From assembly GCA_935421135.1 (NCBI GenBank), contig OW285189.1:12359072-12423071 (forward strand): a DNA stretch of 64,000 nt. The letters run 5' to 3'. Under the pieces are notes generated by a model. The model saw only the letters and a list, made by a program, of their open reading frames with translations, did not search any database and was not told where the DNA came from. Below are positions 25,001 to 32,600 of this stretch, one piece after another (positions within the stretch are counted from its first letter, which is position 1; each line of letters starts with the position of its first letter). The DNA comes from Bugulina stolonifera. Taxonomy: Eukaryota > Bryozoa > Gymnolaemata > Cheilostomatida > Bugulidae. Made by a program: the position numbers and the translations under genes.

Positions 25001-28000
25001 GAATACAAAGTTTCTGTTGTTTTGCTGGTGTTGCATTGTTCTAGAGCCTTCTTCTGTTCCCTGTATTTCCTGTAATGTTATAGAGCTATGTGGAGATAAT
25101 TTCAACTCTAAATCCGCCCCCTCATTTTAATAGGCAAACAGAATAATCAACTCCTACTTGTGGTCTGTTAGGATTGGAAAATGTATTTAAAAAAATGTGT
25201 ATTGTACTTTAATAAACACAATATTATATTTCAATGGTATTGGTTGTACTTTCTCTACAGTCTACAATAATACAAAGTCATAGTGTATAATTATAGTACT
25301 AATGTATGAATATAATAAATTATTATTAGTAACCTACATTTTACTAGATCACTGACAAACCTTCACTTATACCAATTGTTGCTGTTTGTGTAGTCTGTGA
25401 TATAGCTAGCCTGTGTTCCATCTCCTCTTCTCATTCTTACACTAAGCGCTAAGACTACTTCTTGTTGTCTATTTAGAAACGGCTACAATGATAACATTCT
25501 ACATGTTATGTGTTGTATAACTAACATAACAGAGTGTACCAAGTGTATGTAATATTGGCATAAGTGTATACGTATTCCTTGATTTACCTGTAGACTGGGG
25601 AATATCTAAGAAATCACAGAACGCTCAGGATGCACTAGATGATATGATTGACTTTGAGAATGTGCTCTCAGGTGATACCCTCTCTACAGATTCCATATCT
25701 AAGGTAAGTGCATACAGTGTATATATGCAGGTATAGTTCCAGTAAGACTACATACATTTACATGTGGAAAGTGTATGTTATATGTTACACATGTGCACGT
25801 ACACTTGATACACATACCTACAATTATTGGTATAAATGGTATTATCTTATGTACATATTTCTGTTTATAGGAATATTATCTGCTTATGTTATGCATTGCT
25901 TTGACAAGGCTTATTACCTGTAGTAAAGCTCATTTACAGCTGCTACTGCATGAAATATTACCATGGAGTTTGGTTTTTCTTGTCTTGTTGCTAGAAATCC
26001 AAGGGCTCTCAACTGCTGGGCATGTTAAAAAACTATTCATTAGATGATAGCAAAAGCACATTTAGGAAATCCAAAGGGAAAAATGTAACATTTGGACCCA
26101 CTAAAAGCATGGATGATAGATACTTGGCCAAACCTACTACCAATGGTATGTGTAGACTGGAGACTGTGGATATACACACTACTACTGATTCCAGCTGATT
26201 AGCTATACTGTACCTATGCATACATATATGTATATACATTTAATTATAATGATCATGTTGTTAGTTACTTGGTTATAGTTGAAGCTCTTATTTCTGTAAT
26301 CAGCGAAATAATGGTGGTGATAGGGGCTTGTAGTGGTATAGTGGTGATGGCCTGTATAGTGGTGATGGCCTGTGTAGTGGTGATGGCCTGTGTAGTGGTG
26401 ATGGCCTGTAGCTGTGCGACCTGTAGTATACATAGCTTAATAGCCTGTAGTGAGGGTGATAGCAAAGATAGTGGAAGGGAAGATCAGACACTCAGGCCAA
26501 AAACTGTCTGTCCCCCACCTCTAAACGCGGTCCGGATTAAGTAAGGAGGTGTGCTATCATAGACGCTTCTTTACAGCGGCACTGTACGTATAAACAGTCT
26601 AGTTATATAGACCATATCTTATTACTGGTCACGCAATTTTAAGCCGTTAAACTACGATGCTAGTCTAGCAGCTATCTAAACCTTCAACAGTTCTGTGGCG
26701 GGAAAGTGAATCGTGGGACATCGGGACCGCCAAACTGGACCTATTTGGTGGGACAGGGTATTATCATTGGTTGTCAGGTCTTACCTTCTACTATCTTTGG
26801 TGATAGTTCATGTTCTCCATGTTAATTTCAAACTTTTTTGAGGAGAATATTTTCCTATGTTGAAGGATTTACTTTCTAAGTGTGTGTTGGTGGAATGGTG
26901 TTATATTATGTGGTAGTTATGTAAGATGTGTATATTTATCGTTTGCAAAGCTCATTGTGTTATAACTATTATTAGTGTGGTATGATTATGAACTTAGTTA
27001 GTTTTTAGTGTTTTGGTAGCTTGGGAAGCATGTAATAAGATTGTCTTCATAAAATTGACTTGTAACTTGTATTGTTTCACAGAAAAGTTCTTAGATATGC
27101 TGACCAAGATACAGAGCTGTCGTCTGAATGACCAGAGGGGCCTGAGTATAGATGTAGGAGAAATGCCAGACTTTCTCAAGTCTGGAGATCAGCACTCTGA
27201 AGAGGGCTCTATGTCTCCCCCTCAAACTCGGTCAACTAAAGACACAGCTCACAGCCTACATTCTGAGGGCAATAGGTAATCTATATAATATAGGCTACGA
27301 ATGATTTTTACTCTCCTTGGTCCACTAGAATTCTGCGCATAACGGTGGGAATCGTTAGTATTGGTGTGGGAGCTGTCCTCTTTATTCAGAAAATAACTCC
27401 TATTTGTGTATTTATTGTCTTCGCATTGGTTTGCAGGCACTATTGTTGAGCTATTTAATCTAGTACAATCATGAATAGAAAATAGTATAAGATTTCTAAC
27501 AGTCAGTCAATTTTAGAAAACACTTTTTTTATTGTAAAATAATATGTTTATAGTGATAGAAAGGACAAGCCGGTAAAGCACTGAGCTCTATATTCACCAG
27601 TTGTGATGTATAAGTTGATATCATTTAGTTTCATCACTGAAAGTGAGATGTGTGTTTTGAGACAACTAGCTATTATTTCATATACTTCGATCTTTTCCAC
27701 CAGCGGTCCATTTGAAGACACTTGGATTTTAACATACTATTAGCTGATCTTCGTGTCAGTTATAATATTGTATTATACAAACATACACTAGTATAGCGTA
27801 GATCTACATGTATTACTGAGTTATATTCCATCTCAATATGTGCCATATTACAGTGCAAACTACAATGACCAGCCTCCACATGGATTCCCCCAGGCAGCAG
27901 CAGTAGCAGTGATGTCAGCTTCTGATGATGTAGGTTACAGATTGTCTCAGCATTCTACAGTATCACCCAATATAAACAGTGTCCGAACTCGTCCATACTT

Positions 28001-28628
28001 GAATGATAGTTATCACAGTGCAATAGCTGCTGGAGAGGATAACTTCTCATCTAGGTCTAATGATATGAATAGCACATTAATACCAGCAAATAGAACCTCA
28101 GATAATACTCTAACCCCTACGAATACGAGGCTGCCCTTGTCGCCTCTCTCGCCACTACCTACCAGCCTACCTCCTCCACCACAGTTTGGTAACGAAATGA
28201 GTACCAGCACACCGGTCAGCGCTTCTACTCGTCCAACCACATCTGTCCCTCCTCCCTACCAGGAAGCAATCACTCGGTCAAGTCTAGCCTCATCGTTCAA
28301 CTCCAACCATAGCAATAACAGTAGCAGCAGTAGTTATCATACAAACACTATAGCTAGCAGCAACCCTGGTAATAGGCTAAGTTTAGCCCATCATCAACCA
28401 ATAATATTCCACAATGAAGCTGACGAATTAGACGATTGTAGTGGGCGATCACCCCGATCAACTCCGTCACCCACTACTCACAGTTTAATTTTCAATACAG
28501 AAGAACCTGTAACAATTAATAGAAATGCCAATGAATCTACACCATATAACTTCTATGAACGTCAGTATAACGTAGAATTACCTCGATCTACACCAGCGAC
28601 TGAACCGGTCAAGGTCACATTTGTGTAA
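261..28628 (+). CDS. RGS12: RGS12/RGS14/Loco-type regulator of G-protein signalling (5' end outside window), 22 exons
   Basis: Exons that splice in phase: 261-547, 1554-1715, 1948-2098, 2369-2691, 2908-3215, 3881-4061, 10279-10362, 17144-17299, 18913-18999, 19237-19398, 21058-21156, 21394-21466, 21836-21975, 22496-22672, 23095-23292, 23602-23686, 23987-24007, 24710-24724, 25594-25703, 25995-26145, 27083-27275 and 27854-28628 (stop). All have GT donors and AG acceptors, giving 1311 residues plus a partial codon. Domain order is Pro/Ser-rich N-terminus, RGS, two Raf-like RBDs, GoLoco and a Ser/Pro tail; this is diagnostic of the R12 subfamily (RGS12, RGS14, Drosophila Loco). Family role: GTPase activation of Gi/o alpha subunits through RGS, Ras/Rap binding through the RBDs, and GDP-dissociation inhibition through GoLoco. 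Any PDZ or PTB domains, as in RGS12, would lie upstream of the window. The RGS-to-end assignment is firm. Joining exons 261-4061 to it rests on strand, matching phases and the lack of any stop or intervening gene, without transcript evidence. Confidence 0.9.
3783..4061 (+). CDS. Candidate alternative first exon 1 (MSDPEHC...), contiguous with an internal exon
   Basis: ATG at 3783 (context caagATGt) opens a frame that runs without a stop into the internal exon 3881-4061, adding 33 residues (MSDPEHCLAASNPS...) upstream of the shared sequence and ending at the same phase-0 donor. The upstream 100 bases hold several CpGs (acgtctc, catcgtc, gtcgtgccgag), rare in this AT-rich locus. It is either an alternative start inside an extended exon or chance read-through of the intron end. 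Confidence 0.4.
4890..4937 (+). CDS. Candidate alternative first exon 2 (MSSYCNSCSFWPDRYL)
   Basis: ATG at 4890 with a strong context (caccATG) opens 16 codons, Cys- and aromatic-rich, ending exactly at a consensus donor (CTG|GTAAGT) in phase 0. This fits the next shared acceptors at 10279 and 17144. Two Cys near the N-terminus could be acylated, but that is speculation. No upstream acceptor with a pyrimidine tract is evident, favouring a first exon over an internal one. Short, so moderate support only. Confidence 0.4.
5959..6183 (+). CDS. Candidate alternative first exon 3 (75 codons)
   Basis: ATG at 5959 opens 75 codons ending at ACACCACAG|GTTTGT in phase 0. The peptide begins MLPLMLRKAMMDVGPRPG and continues with an acidic/hydrophobic stretch (FTRILNIVLSPDSPIYDL) and a basic Ala-rich segment (PKRRAARKSVAAADK). 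Base composition is richer in GC and CpG than the flanks (GGGGCCCCGGCC, CGTCGCGCTGCC). It looks like a genuine N-terminus placed between shared exons, as in the alternative promoters known for vertebrate RGS12. Confidence 0.55.
7195..7370. repeat. Imperfect tandem repeat, about 50-bp unit, next to a tRNA-like head
   Basis: Three to four copies of a unit containing TTAGGAAGGGTAT, CCTACATTACATAGGAAC and TTGGTC. Immediately upstream (7150-7200) is GAGTTTGAGTCCTCAGGG, a match to a polymerase III B box, so the block may be the body of a tRNA-derived SINE. Confidence 0.55.
9774..9815 (+). CDS. Candidate alternative first exon 4 (MSTICSAVKSLFFK)
   Basis: Fourteen codons from ATG 9774 to a GTAAAT donor at 9816, phase 0, about 460 bases upstream of shared exon 10279-10362. 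CpGs cluster just upstream (ctacgtcgtgcgctgc). Short, so the main support is the shared phase, the MST start also seen at 14049 and the CpG context. Confidence 0.35.
10279..10362 (+). CDS. Internal 84-nt cassette exon of the RGS12-like gene
   Basis: Acceptor TTGTTGTAG, then 28 codons beginning DSSYTPAEGSSSQSN and ending KSLSSE at donor GTAGGC. It is phase 0 on both sides and a multiple of three, so it can be included or skipped without a frameshift. Candidate first exons at 4890, 5959 and 9774 could splice to it, whereas those at 13035 and 14049 lie downstream and must bypass it. Confidence 0.6.
11722..11770. mobile_element. MITE family A, terminal fragment
   Basis: AGTGGAAGGAAAGATGGTTC and the following ACTCAATAATAATATCCT match the first 50 bases of the family A copies (AAAGGAAAGATCAATCACTC...). 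Only one end is present, so this is a solo or truncated terminus in an RGS12-like intron. Confidence 0.45.
13035..13178 (+). CDS. Candidate alternative first exon 5 (48 codons) with CpG-rich upstream
   Basis: ATG at 13035 opens 48 codons (MSAINTGSLNFRRKRRTSVF...DDLLL) ending at CTG|GTAGGT in phase 0, ready for the RGS exon at 17144. The 120 bases before the ATG form the most CpG-dense stretch around (ctcggcggcggctttcctccg, aacggatagtcggtg), consistent with a promoter and 5' UTR. The peptide is Arg-rich. A transcript from here would skip all N-terminal exons and give a short RGS14-like protein starting close to the RGS domain. Confidence 0.55.
14049..14096 (+). CDS. Candidate alternative first exon 6 (MSTRRRNFKMPLKRIQ)
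   Basis: Sixteen codons from ATG 14049 (gaagATGa) to a GTTAGT donor at 14097, phase 0. The peptide is very basic. CpGs are frequent across it (cgccgtcgaa, cgctcaaacg) and upstream (cctactgacg). It is the last candidate start before the RGS exon at 17144. Confidence 0.45.
14097..17143. other. Large intron before the RGS domain
   Basis: No supported coding exon. 14390-14560 has an open frame starting MLAKVLQRATTTAV with a hydrophobic end (SLLLMLSLALPLL). It could be read as another first exon in phase 0, but its donor (GTCATG) is poor. 16020-16650 is a degenerate repeat built on AGAGTCAAG/GTAAGAGT. The rest is AT-rich filler. Confidence 0.55.
16020..16650. repeat. Degenerate AGAGTCAAG-type repeat
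   Basis: Scattered, degenerate copies of AGTCAAGAGTCAAGTAAGAG and related words (GTAGAGTAAGAGT, AGAGTCAGAGTAGAGTC) occur in two clusters, 16040-16240 and 16500-16650. There is no coding potential; it looks like an old satellite-like tract. Confidence 0.45.
17144..21156 (+). CDS. RGS domain exons (four exons)
   Basis: Exons 17144-17299, 18913-18999, 19237-19398 and 21058-21156 are all phase 0 at both ends. The domain begins at VASWAVSFENLLQDSDG in the first, continues with the helix containing EYSEENMKFWLACE in the second, NPTVNMFDEAQSQ in the third and RLMKTDSYTRFIKSEFY in the fourth, about 135 residues, the usual RGS size. The conserved Glu-Asn of the SEEN motif, which contacts the switch regions of G alpha in characterised RGS proteins, is present, as are the FWLACE and FDEAQ signatures. 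The domain therefore looks catalytically competent as a GTPase activator. Introns between these exons carry a 38-bp tandem array (first intron) and a SINE just upstream of the last exon. Confidence 0.95.
17345..17995. repeat. 38-bp tandem array in the first RGS-domain intron
   Basis: About 17 copies of a unit reading GTAAGTACAGTATACGTG then TATACAGTGTACATGTAT with small variants (GTATAAGTAC, GTTAGTAC). The unit is mostly nested palindromes (TATACAGTGTACA, TACATGTA). Many copies keep GTAAGTAC, which matches the real donor of the preceding exon (CAGT|GTAAGTACAGT at 17300). Open frames run through it on both strands only because the unit lacks stops. Confidence 0.9.
18780..18875. repeat. Two-copy tandem duplication of a TACATGTA-rich unit
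   Basis: The block containing CTGTACATGTATTACATG and TATATACTGTACATGCAC is repeated almost exactly at 18786-18830 and 18831-18875, about 40 bases before the acceptor of the second RGS exon. Confidence 0.6.
20783..21020 (+). mobile_element. tRNA-derived SINE
   Basis: The head has polymerase III boxes: A-box-like TGGCCGAGTGGTCTAGCGC at 20787-20805 and B-box-like GGGTTCGAGTCACGCC at about 20859. Both resemble Leu/Ser-type tRNA. An unrelated body follows (TTTTCGTCCCGAAGAAGG, CTCGACTAGCTCTGC) with an ATT-repeat tail. It sits on the + strand inside an RGS intron, ending about 40 bases upstream of exon 21058. A fragment of the same head (GGTCTAGCGC...TTGCAG) is at 47890. Confidence 0.7.
21965..22447 (+). 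repeat. 36-bp tandem array that copies an exon end and its 5' splice site
   Basis: Thirteen head-to-tail copies of ACAGTGGTGGGGTAAGTT plus ACTACTAGTGTAGGTTAT. The first copy is not intronic: its ACAGCGGTGGG is the 3' end of exon 21836-21975 (encoding DSGG) and its GTAAGT is the real donor. Twelve copies keep GGTGGG|GTAAGT intact; the last reads GGTGAG|GTACGT. The array thus places about eleven additional near-identical donors in the first 470 bases of the intron before RBD1. Confidence 0.95.
22496..23686 (+). CDS. Tandem Raf-like Ras-binding domains (RBD1 and RBD2)
   Basis: Exon 22496-22672 encodes RBD1, starting RLLRVVLPDGSTSVI with the SLRSLLATLL helix of the ubiquitin-like fold. Exons 23095-23292 and 23602-23686 encode RBD2, with ERRVIVRLELPNKKLVG, the helix TIRDVAKPILQKYG and a final strand NVRLNITLKE. 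Two adjacent RBDs between RGS and GoLoco are specific to the RGS12/14/Loco family. In that family RBD1 binds activated H-Ras or Rap; the Arg in the first strand (LLRVVLP) is in the expected contact region. Confidence 0.9.
23987..24724 (+). CDS. Two microexons encoding a lysine-rich linker
   Basis: A 21-nt exon (23987-24007) and a 15-nt exon (24710-24724), both entering and leaving in phase 1, connect RBD2 to the pre-GoLoco exon at 25594. Together they encode AGAKSKKGILKRD across the junctions, a basic linker. Because both are multiples of three, either can be skipped without changing frame. Acceptors TTTCAG and TTTTAG and donors GTAAAG and GTAAAT are reasonable. CAGCAG at the first acceptor would also allow one-residue NAGNAG variation. 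Confidence 0.65.
25594..27275 (+). CDS. GoLoco motif region of the RGS12-like gene
   Basis: Exons 25594-25703 (begins DWGISKKSQNAQDALDD), 25995-26145 (Lys/Ser-rich, includes KSKGKNVTFGPTKSMDD) and 27083-27275. The last begins EKFLDMLTKIQSCRLNDQRG, a clean GoLoco motif whose terminal Asp-Gln-Arg triad includes the arginine that reaches into the nucleotide pocket of GDP-bound Gi alpha in known GoLoco proteins. The rest of the exon is acidic and Ser-rich. The intron between 26145 and 27083 carries an 18-bp tandem repeat and a MITE copy. Confidence 0.92.
26341..26412 (+). repeat. 18-bp minisatellite
   Basis: Four copies of GTGGTGATGGCCTGTRTA in the intron before the GoLoco exon. It is open in several frames, which explains long frames here on both strands. 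No coding evidence. Confidence 0.85.
26461..26805. mobile_element. MITE family A, copy 1 (about 345 bp)
   Basis: Terminal inverted repeats: left AGCAAAGATAGTGGAAGGGA, right ends TACCTTCTACTATCTTTGGT, whose reverse complement begins ACCAAAGATAGTAGAAGGTA. The interior (CTCAGGCCAAAAACTG, GTCCGGATTAAGTAAGGAG) is shared in reverse orientation with the copy at 32398-32753. No transposase is encoded, so it is a non-autonomous DNA element in the GoLoco intron. Confidence 0.75.
27854..28628 (+). CDS. C-terminal exon with PPPY motif, RGS12-like gene
   Basis: A single 775-nt last exon, entered in phase 2 after ATTACAG and ending in TAA at 28626-28628. It encodes about 258 residues rich in Ser, Asn, Thr and Pro, predicted disordered. 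Near its middle is SVPPPYQEA, a PPxY motif of the kind bound by WW domains of Nedd4-family ligases and YAP. Other short motifs are PLSPLSPLP (candidate proline-directed phosphorylation sites) and an Asn/Ser run at about 28300-28340. It ends EPVKVTFV, whose hydrophobic last residue (T-F-V-COOH) resembles a class I PDZ ligand. Vertebrate RGS12 also has a long disordered tail. Confidence 0.85.
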
Positions 28629-29617
28629 ACTGTCCGTTCATGTAGTGGCAGACTTGAATACAGCATCTTTGAAAGCAATATTTTTGAACTTCAGGTAATG
28701 AATATTTATTTTCAATATTTACTATTTTGGTGGTCATGTTATTGGACTGTAACTACAGTATACAATATTATTGTTAGAGCATGAAGTGTAGCTTATATTG
28801 TGCCTAGAGGTATTAGAATGCTCATACATAGTCAGTGTACCACCAGTCCATCTTCCTATTGTACATTTCACTTACCTGACTACTAATAGTATTGTATTAC
28901 AAATGTAGTATATTGTAACATAGTAGTGCAGTTATTGTAAACATGCCGTGTTAAGAGAATATAACTCCCAGTTCATTGATGGTTGCAATGTTTTCGTCAT
29001 TACATTATGATTGCATGATGCATTATGTAAAGTTTATTAAAGATATTGTTCATATTTTTGTATAAAATAGAACAGTATTGTCCTCCATTTTGTTAAAAAT
29101 TTTGTTGTTCAGCTGAGTGCAGGAATCATTTGATGACCACTGCATATCCAGTATGGTGTATAAAATATAGGACAATTTTATTTTATCAAATCAGATATAG
29201 AATAGAAATATTTTTGAAGCACCTAACAAATAGTAACTAATATAACATACATGTACATATATTGTAAAAGGTAATCATGTGAATTTGCACAAAATAGTAG
29301 AAATAAACGTACATGTAGGCTCTATGTAACGAATGAAAGGAAATCCCTTATCACAAAACTAAATATTGTTTGAATAAAGTGGAAAAATATATAAATTTGA
29401 GTTGGCAAAAATTGTAAACAGATTGAATTAGTTACAATACCAAACACAACAGTAATGATGTTTTCTTCTACTGGGTGAGAATAGTAATTTTTAAACCCAT
29501 TTCGCCACTGAACTTGATGCTATTCAGCTAACCAATACATCAGTATGAATTATAAGAATATAATCTGCATGTAGTAAAGATTGTGCTTGGATAAATACGG
29601 AATATACTATGAGAGTT
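28629..29617. promoter_or_regulatory. Shared 3' region between convergent genes, with poly(A) signals on both strands
   Basis: 989 bases separate the two stop codons. For the + gene there is ATTAAA at 29036-29041 and AATAAA at 29302-29307 and 29373-29378. For the - gene AATAAA is at 29177-29182 and 29033-29038 (read on -). If the distal signals are used, the 3' UTRs overlap antisense by one to a few hundred bases. No coding sequence is seen. Confidence 0.5.
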
Positions 29618-32600
29618 TTATACAGTAGAAGCGCTGTCATCACAATTCTCAATAGTAATCATGGTACATTCAGTCGTTTGGTTAGTAACTTCACTGCTTT
29701 CCAAATCTATAGTCTCGGTGGGTGGTACTACAGGCTCAGCCACCTCCAAGTCATGGTGGGATAACTCCAAGTCATGGTGGGGCAACTCCAAGTTTTGGGA
29801 TGAAAAATTTTGCTCAGATATATCGAATCTTTGAGATGATAATTCCAAGTTATGGTGGGACAACTCCAAGTTATGGTGGGATAACGCCAAATCATGATGA
29901 GATAGCTCTAAGTCATGATGAGATAATTCCAAGTCGTGGTGGGATAATTCCAAATTGTGATGAGATAGCTCCAAGTTTTGGTAGGATCCATCAAAAGACA
30001 TATTTACAATTCCCAAAGGTGTTTGTGGCTCAATAATTTGTTCAGACTCCACCAAACCAGCGGTAGACGAGACACTGAACCTGTTTGGTGGTTCTTCAGG
30101 GCTCACTGGATAGTTTGTGTCATTTAGTACTGCCAATGATGGCCTATTAGTCAGAGTTCGCAATCTGTACGTTGGAGGATTCGAGTTTGGAAATTCATCA
30201 TTCCGTGGAAATATAATATGGATTCCAGGTCGTTCCACAGTTGTGTGTGATTTATATGAAGGAGGTGGAGATCCTGGCATATAAGGTATGGACTCCAAAT
30301 CACGTAAGTCATTTCGATATTCTTGCATAGCAGCAGCATAGGATGGTGGTGGCACTCGGTAGCGAAACTCAGGGTGTAATCGACCTACAGAAAGAATAGG
30401 AGCCAGAGTTAGTGACAGTCTGGACAAGTGGAGGTTAAGAACCTCAAAACGAAAATTCATTTTAAATCCAATGAAGTAAGACGTATGCAGTGTCAATGAT
30501 AGGAATATATCCTTTGTAGTTCACTGCTTAGAAAGGTCAAATCAATAAACCCTGTCTCAAGAACTTTGTATACATCTACCTCAACTCATGATTGCTGTAG
30601 ATCAATATACAGTGTATTAATCATATTGAATTATCACTGGTACAAATGTATACTAGTAGGCACTAGTACAATATTCTCCAGAAAATTAATTTGATGTCAG
30701 TAACAGCTTAATTATGGTGTAAAATCCCATAGCTGTCATGACATCTTGTGGTCATTGCATTATTGCACCTAAAGACTGAATGTATTCATGTATATTACCA
30801 CATGTTACTAGTAGGCATAATGTATTATTATTGAGTTAGAGAGAGGACAACTTTGAATTGTGACTATAAACTGCAAACCTCAGCCATGAATGATCAAACA
30901 CCAAACCAACAGACAATATGATTTGATAACAACTTACAGCAGAATAGCAAAAACAATCACAAGCTAATATTTCTTGAACTGTGCTCTGAGGTGACAATAG
31001 TTCCTGTTGACACATTCTCCAGACAAATAATATATTATTTAGATATCAAACCTTATCAGTGCTAGGGAACCTTATACTGAACCAATCTACACGTATAAGC
31101 GCTACACATTACTTATACCTATTACTATTAGCACAGTAATAAATTACAACTAACGATAAAGGTCTGTTAATCCAAAGTATAAATATAATTAATCTCTATC
31201 CTGGGGTGAAGACTGATAAACCTGTCATGGACTGAATATCTTCAACCCACAATCAAGTCTACTGTAGCAAGTCAAAGTGTAGTCTGGTACAGGGTCTGAA
31301 CCCTGGGAGTGTCTATTGTGCCAGTATACTTCTGCTTATAGCTACGAGGACACTAATTCCTGTATCCTATATATTCCCATCCCACCCACCTAATATCTAC
31401 TAACAGCTAGAACTAGGCCTATAAGATGATTATTTGCCATGCCATATTTCATGTAGATTATTGGGTAACAATGATGATGAGATTCGATACCATTAAATCT
31501 GTCACATAGGATTTCTAGCCACAAGTTGGTAAGCATTACTGCAGCTGAATATAAGGGGATATCAATATGCATAGATACGTATAACACAATGTATATCTAT
31601 AAGAACACTATTACTAGTTGGTGTTCCCCTCCCTCAGGGTCAACAAACTGTGTAGGTTGTATTACAGTCAGTACAAGTGAAATATAAACCTACTACAAGT
31701 ACTTCTGTGAAACCCTTTCATTATACAAAGTTTAGAGACTGTTGAACTAGAGAAGAAATAAACTCCCCAATCAGTGTTGCACCCACTGTGTGCCACCTAG
31801 TAGAACAACAACCAAAACTAATTCCAGTTGCAAATTGCAACATTATGACCTTTTGCCGATAGCCAGGGTCAAGGTAACATGCAGCTGGTGGTCACTATCA
31901 TTGTAAGATATCAGCATTCCTGCTCACATCTGTATTTGATACAAAATTATTTTTAATTTGTGACTTGAGAAATAACTGTTTAGTAACAACAAACTAAAGC
32001 TGGCCATCTGAGAAATATTTATTTACCCAAAACATTACACTATGGGCATCAGTGCTCCAGTTGGTGGCCCAAGCAGCTTGGTAATAACATTTTAGTAAAA
32101 CTTGGTGATGACACTTCTCCACTTCTGCACTTCTGCTAGTAGTACTAGTACTACTCACAGCAGCTACTAGTACTAGTAGTATACATGTACCAAGTCACAG
32201 CAGCTACATCACATTACCAGTGATTACCTCCTGCTGACCTGACTGACCCAGAGCCATTGACTCTGGCCTGACCATACACACAGCAGAAGCCGTGGTGATC
32301 AAAACACTGCATTCCTAGTGACCACAGTCAAGGACTTCACAGCAAGACTAGATGGCAACCAACTGCTGGTATTTAACTAGTAAATGTGATGCCCAGTGGC
32401 CACTACAAAGATAGTAAAAGGAAAGATCAATCACTCAATGATAGTACCCTGGTCCCACCAAATACCCCAATTTGGCTTTGGAGCTCTGCGATTCATCCAC
32501 TGAGTTTTTAGATACTTATTAGACTAGAATCGCAGTTGAACATTTAACCCTGTAATAGGATCTCATTTATAGAAAAATATTGTTTGTATCAAGTGATTGT

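Noticed and set aside
26203..26544. Several frames around 26203-26544 on both strands
   Set aside because: Generated by the 18-bp minisatellite and the MITE; no phase-compatible splice sites to the flanking GoLoco-region exons.
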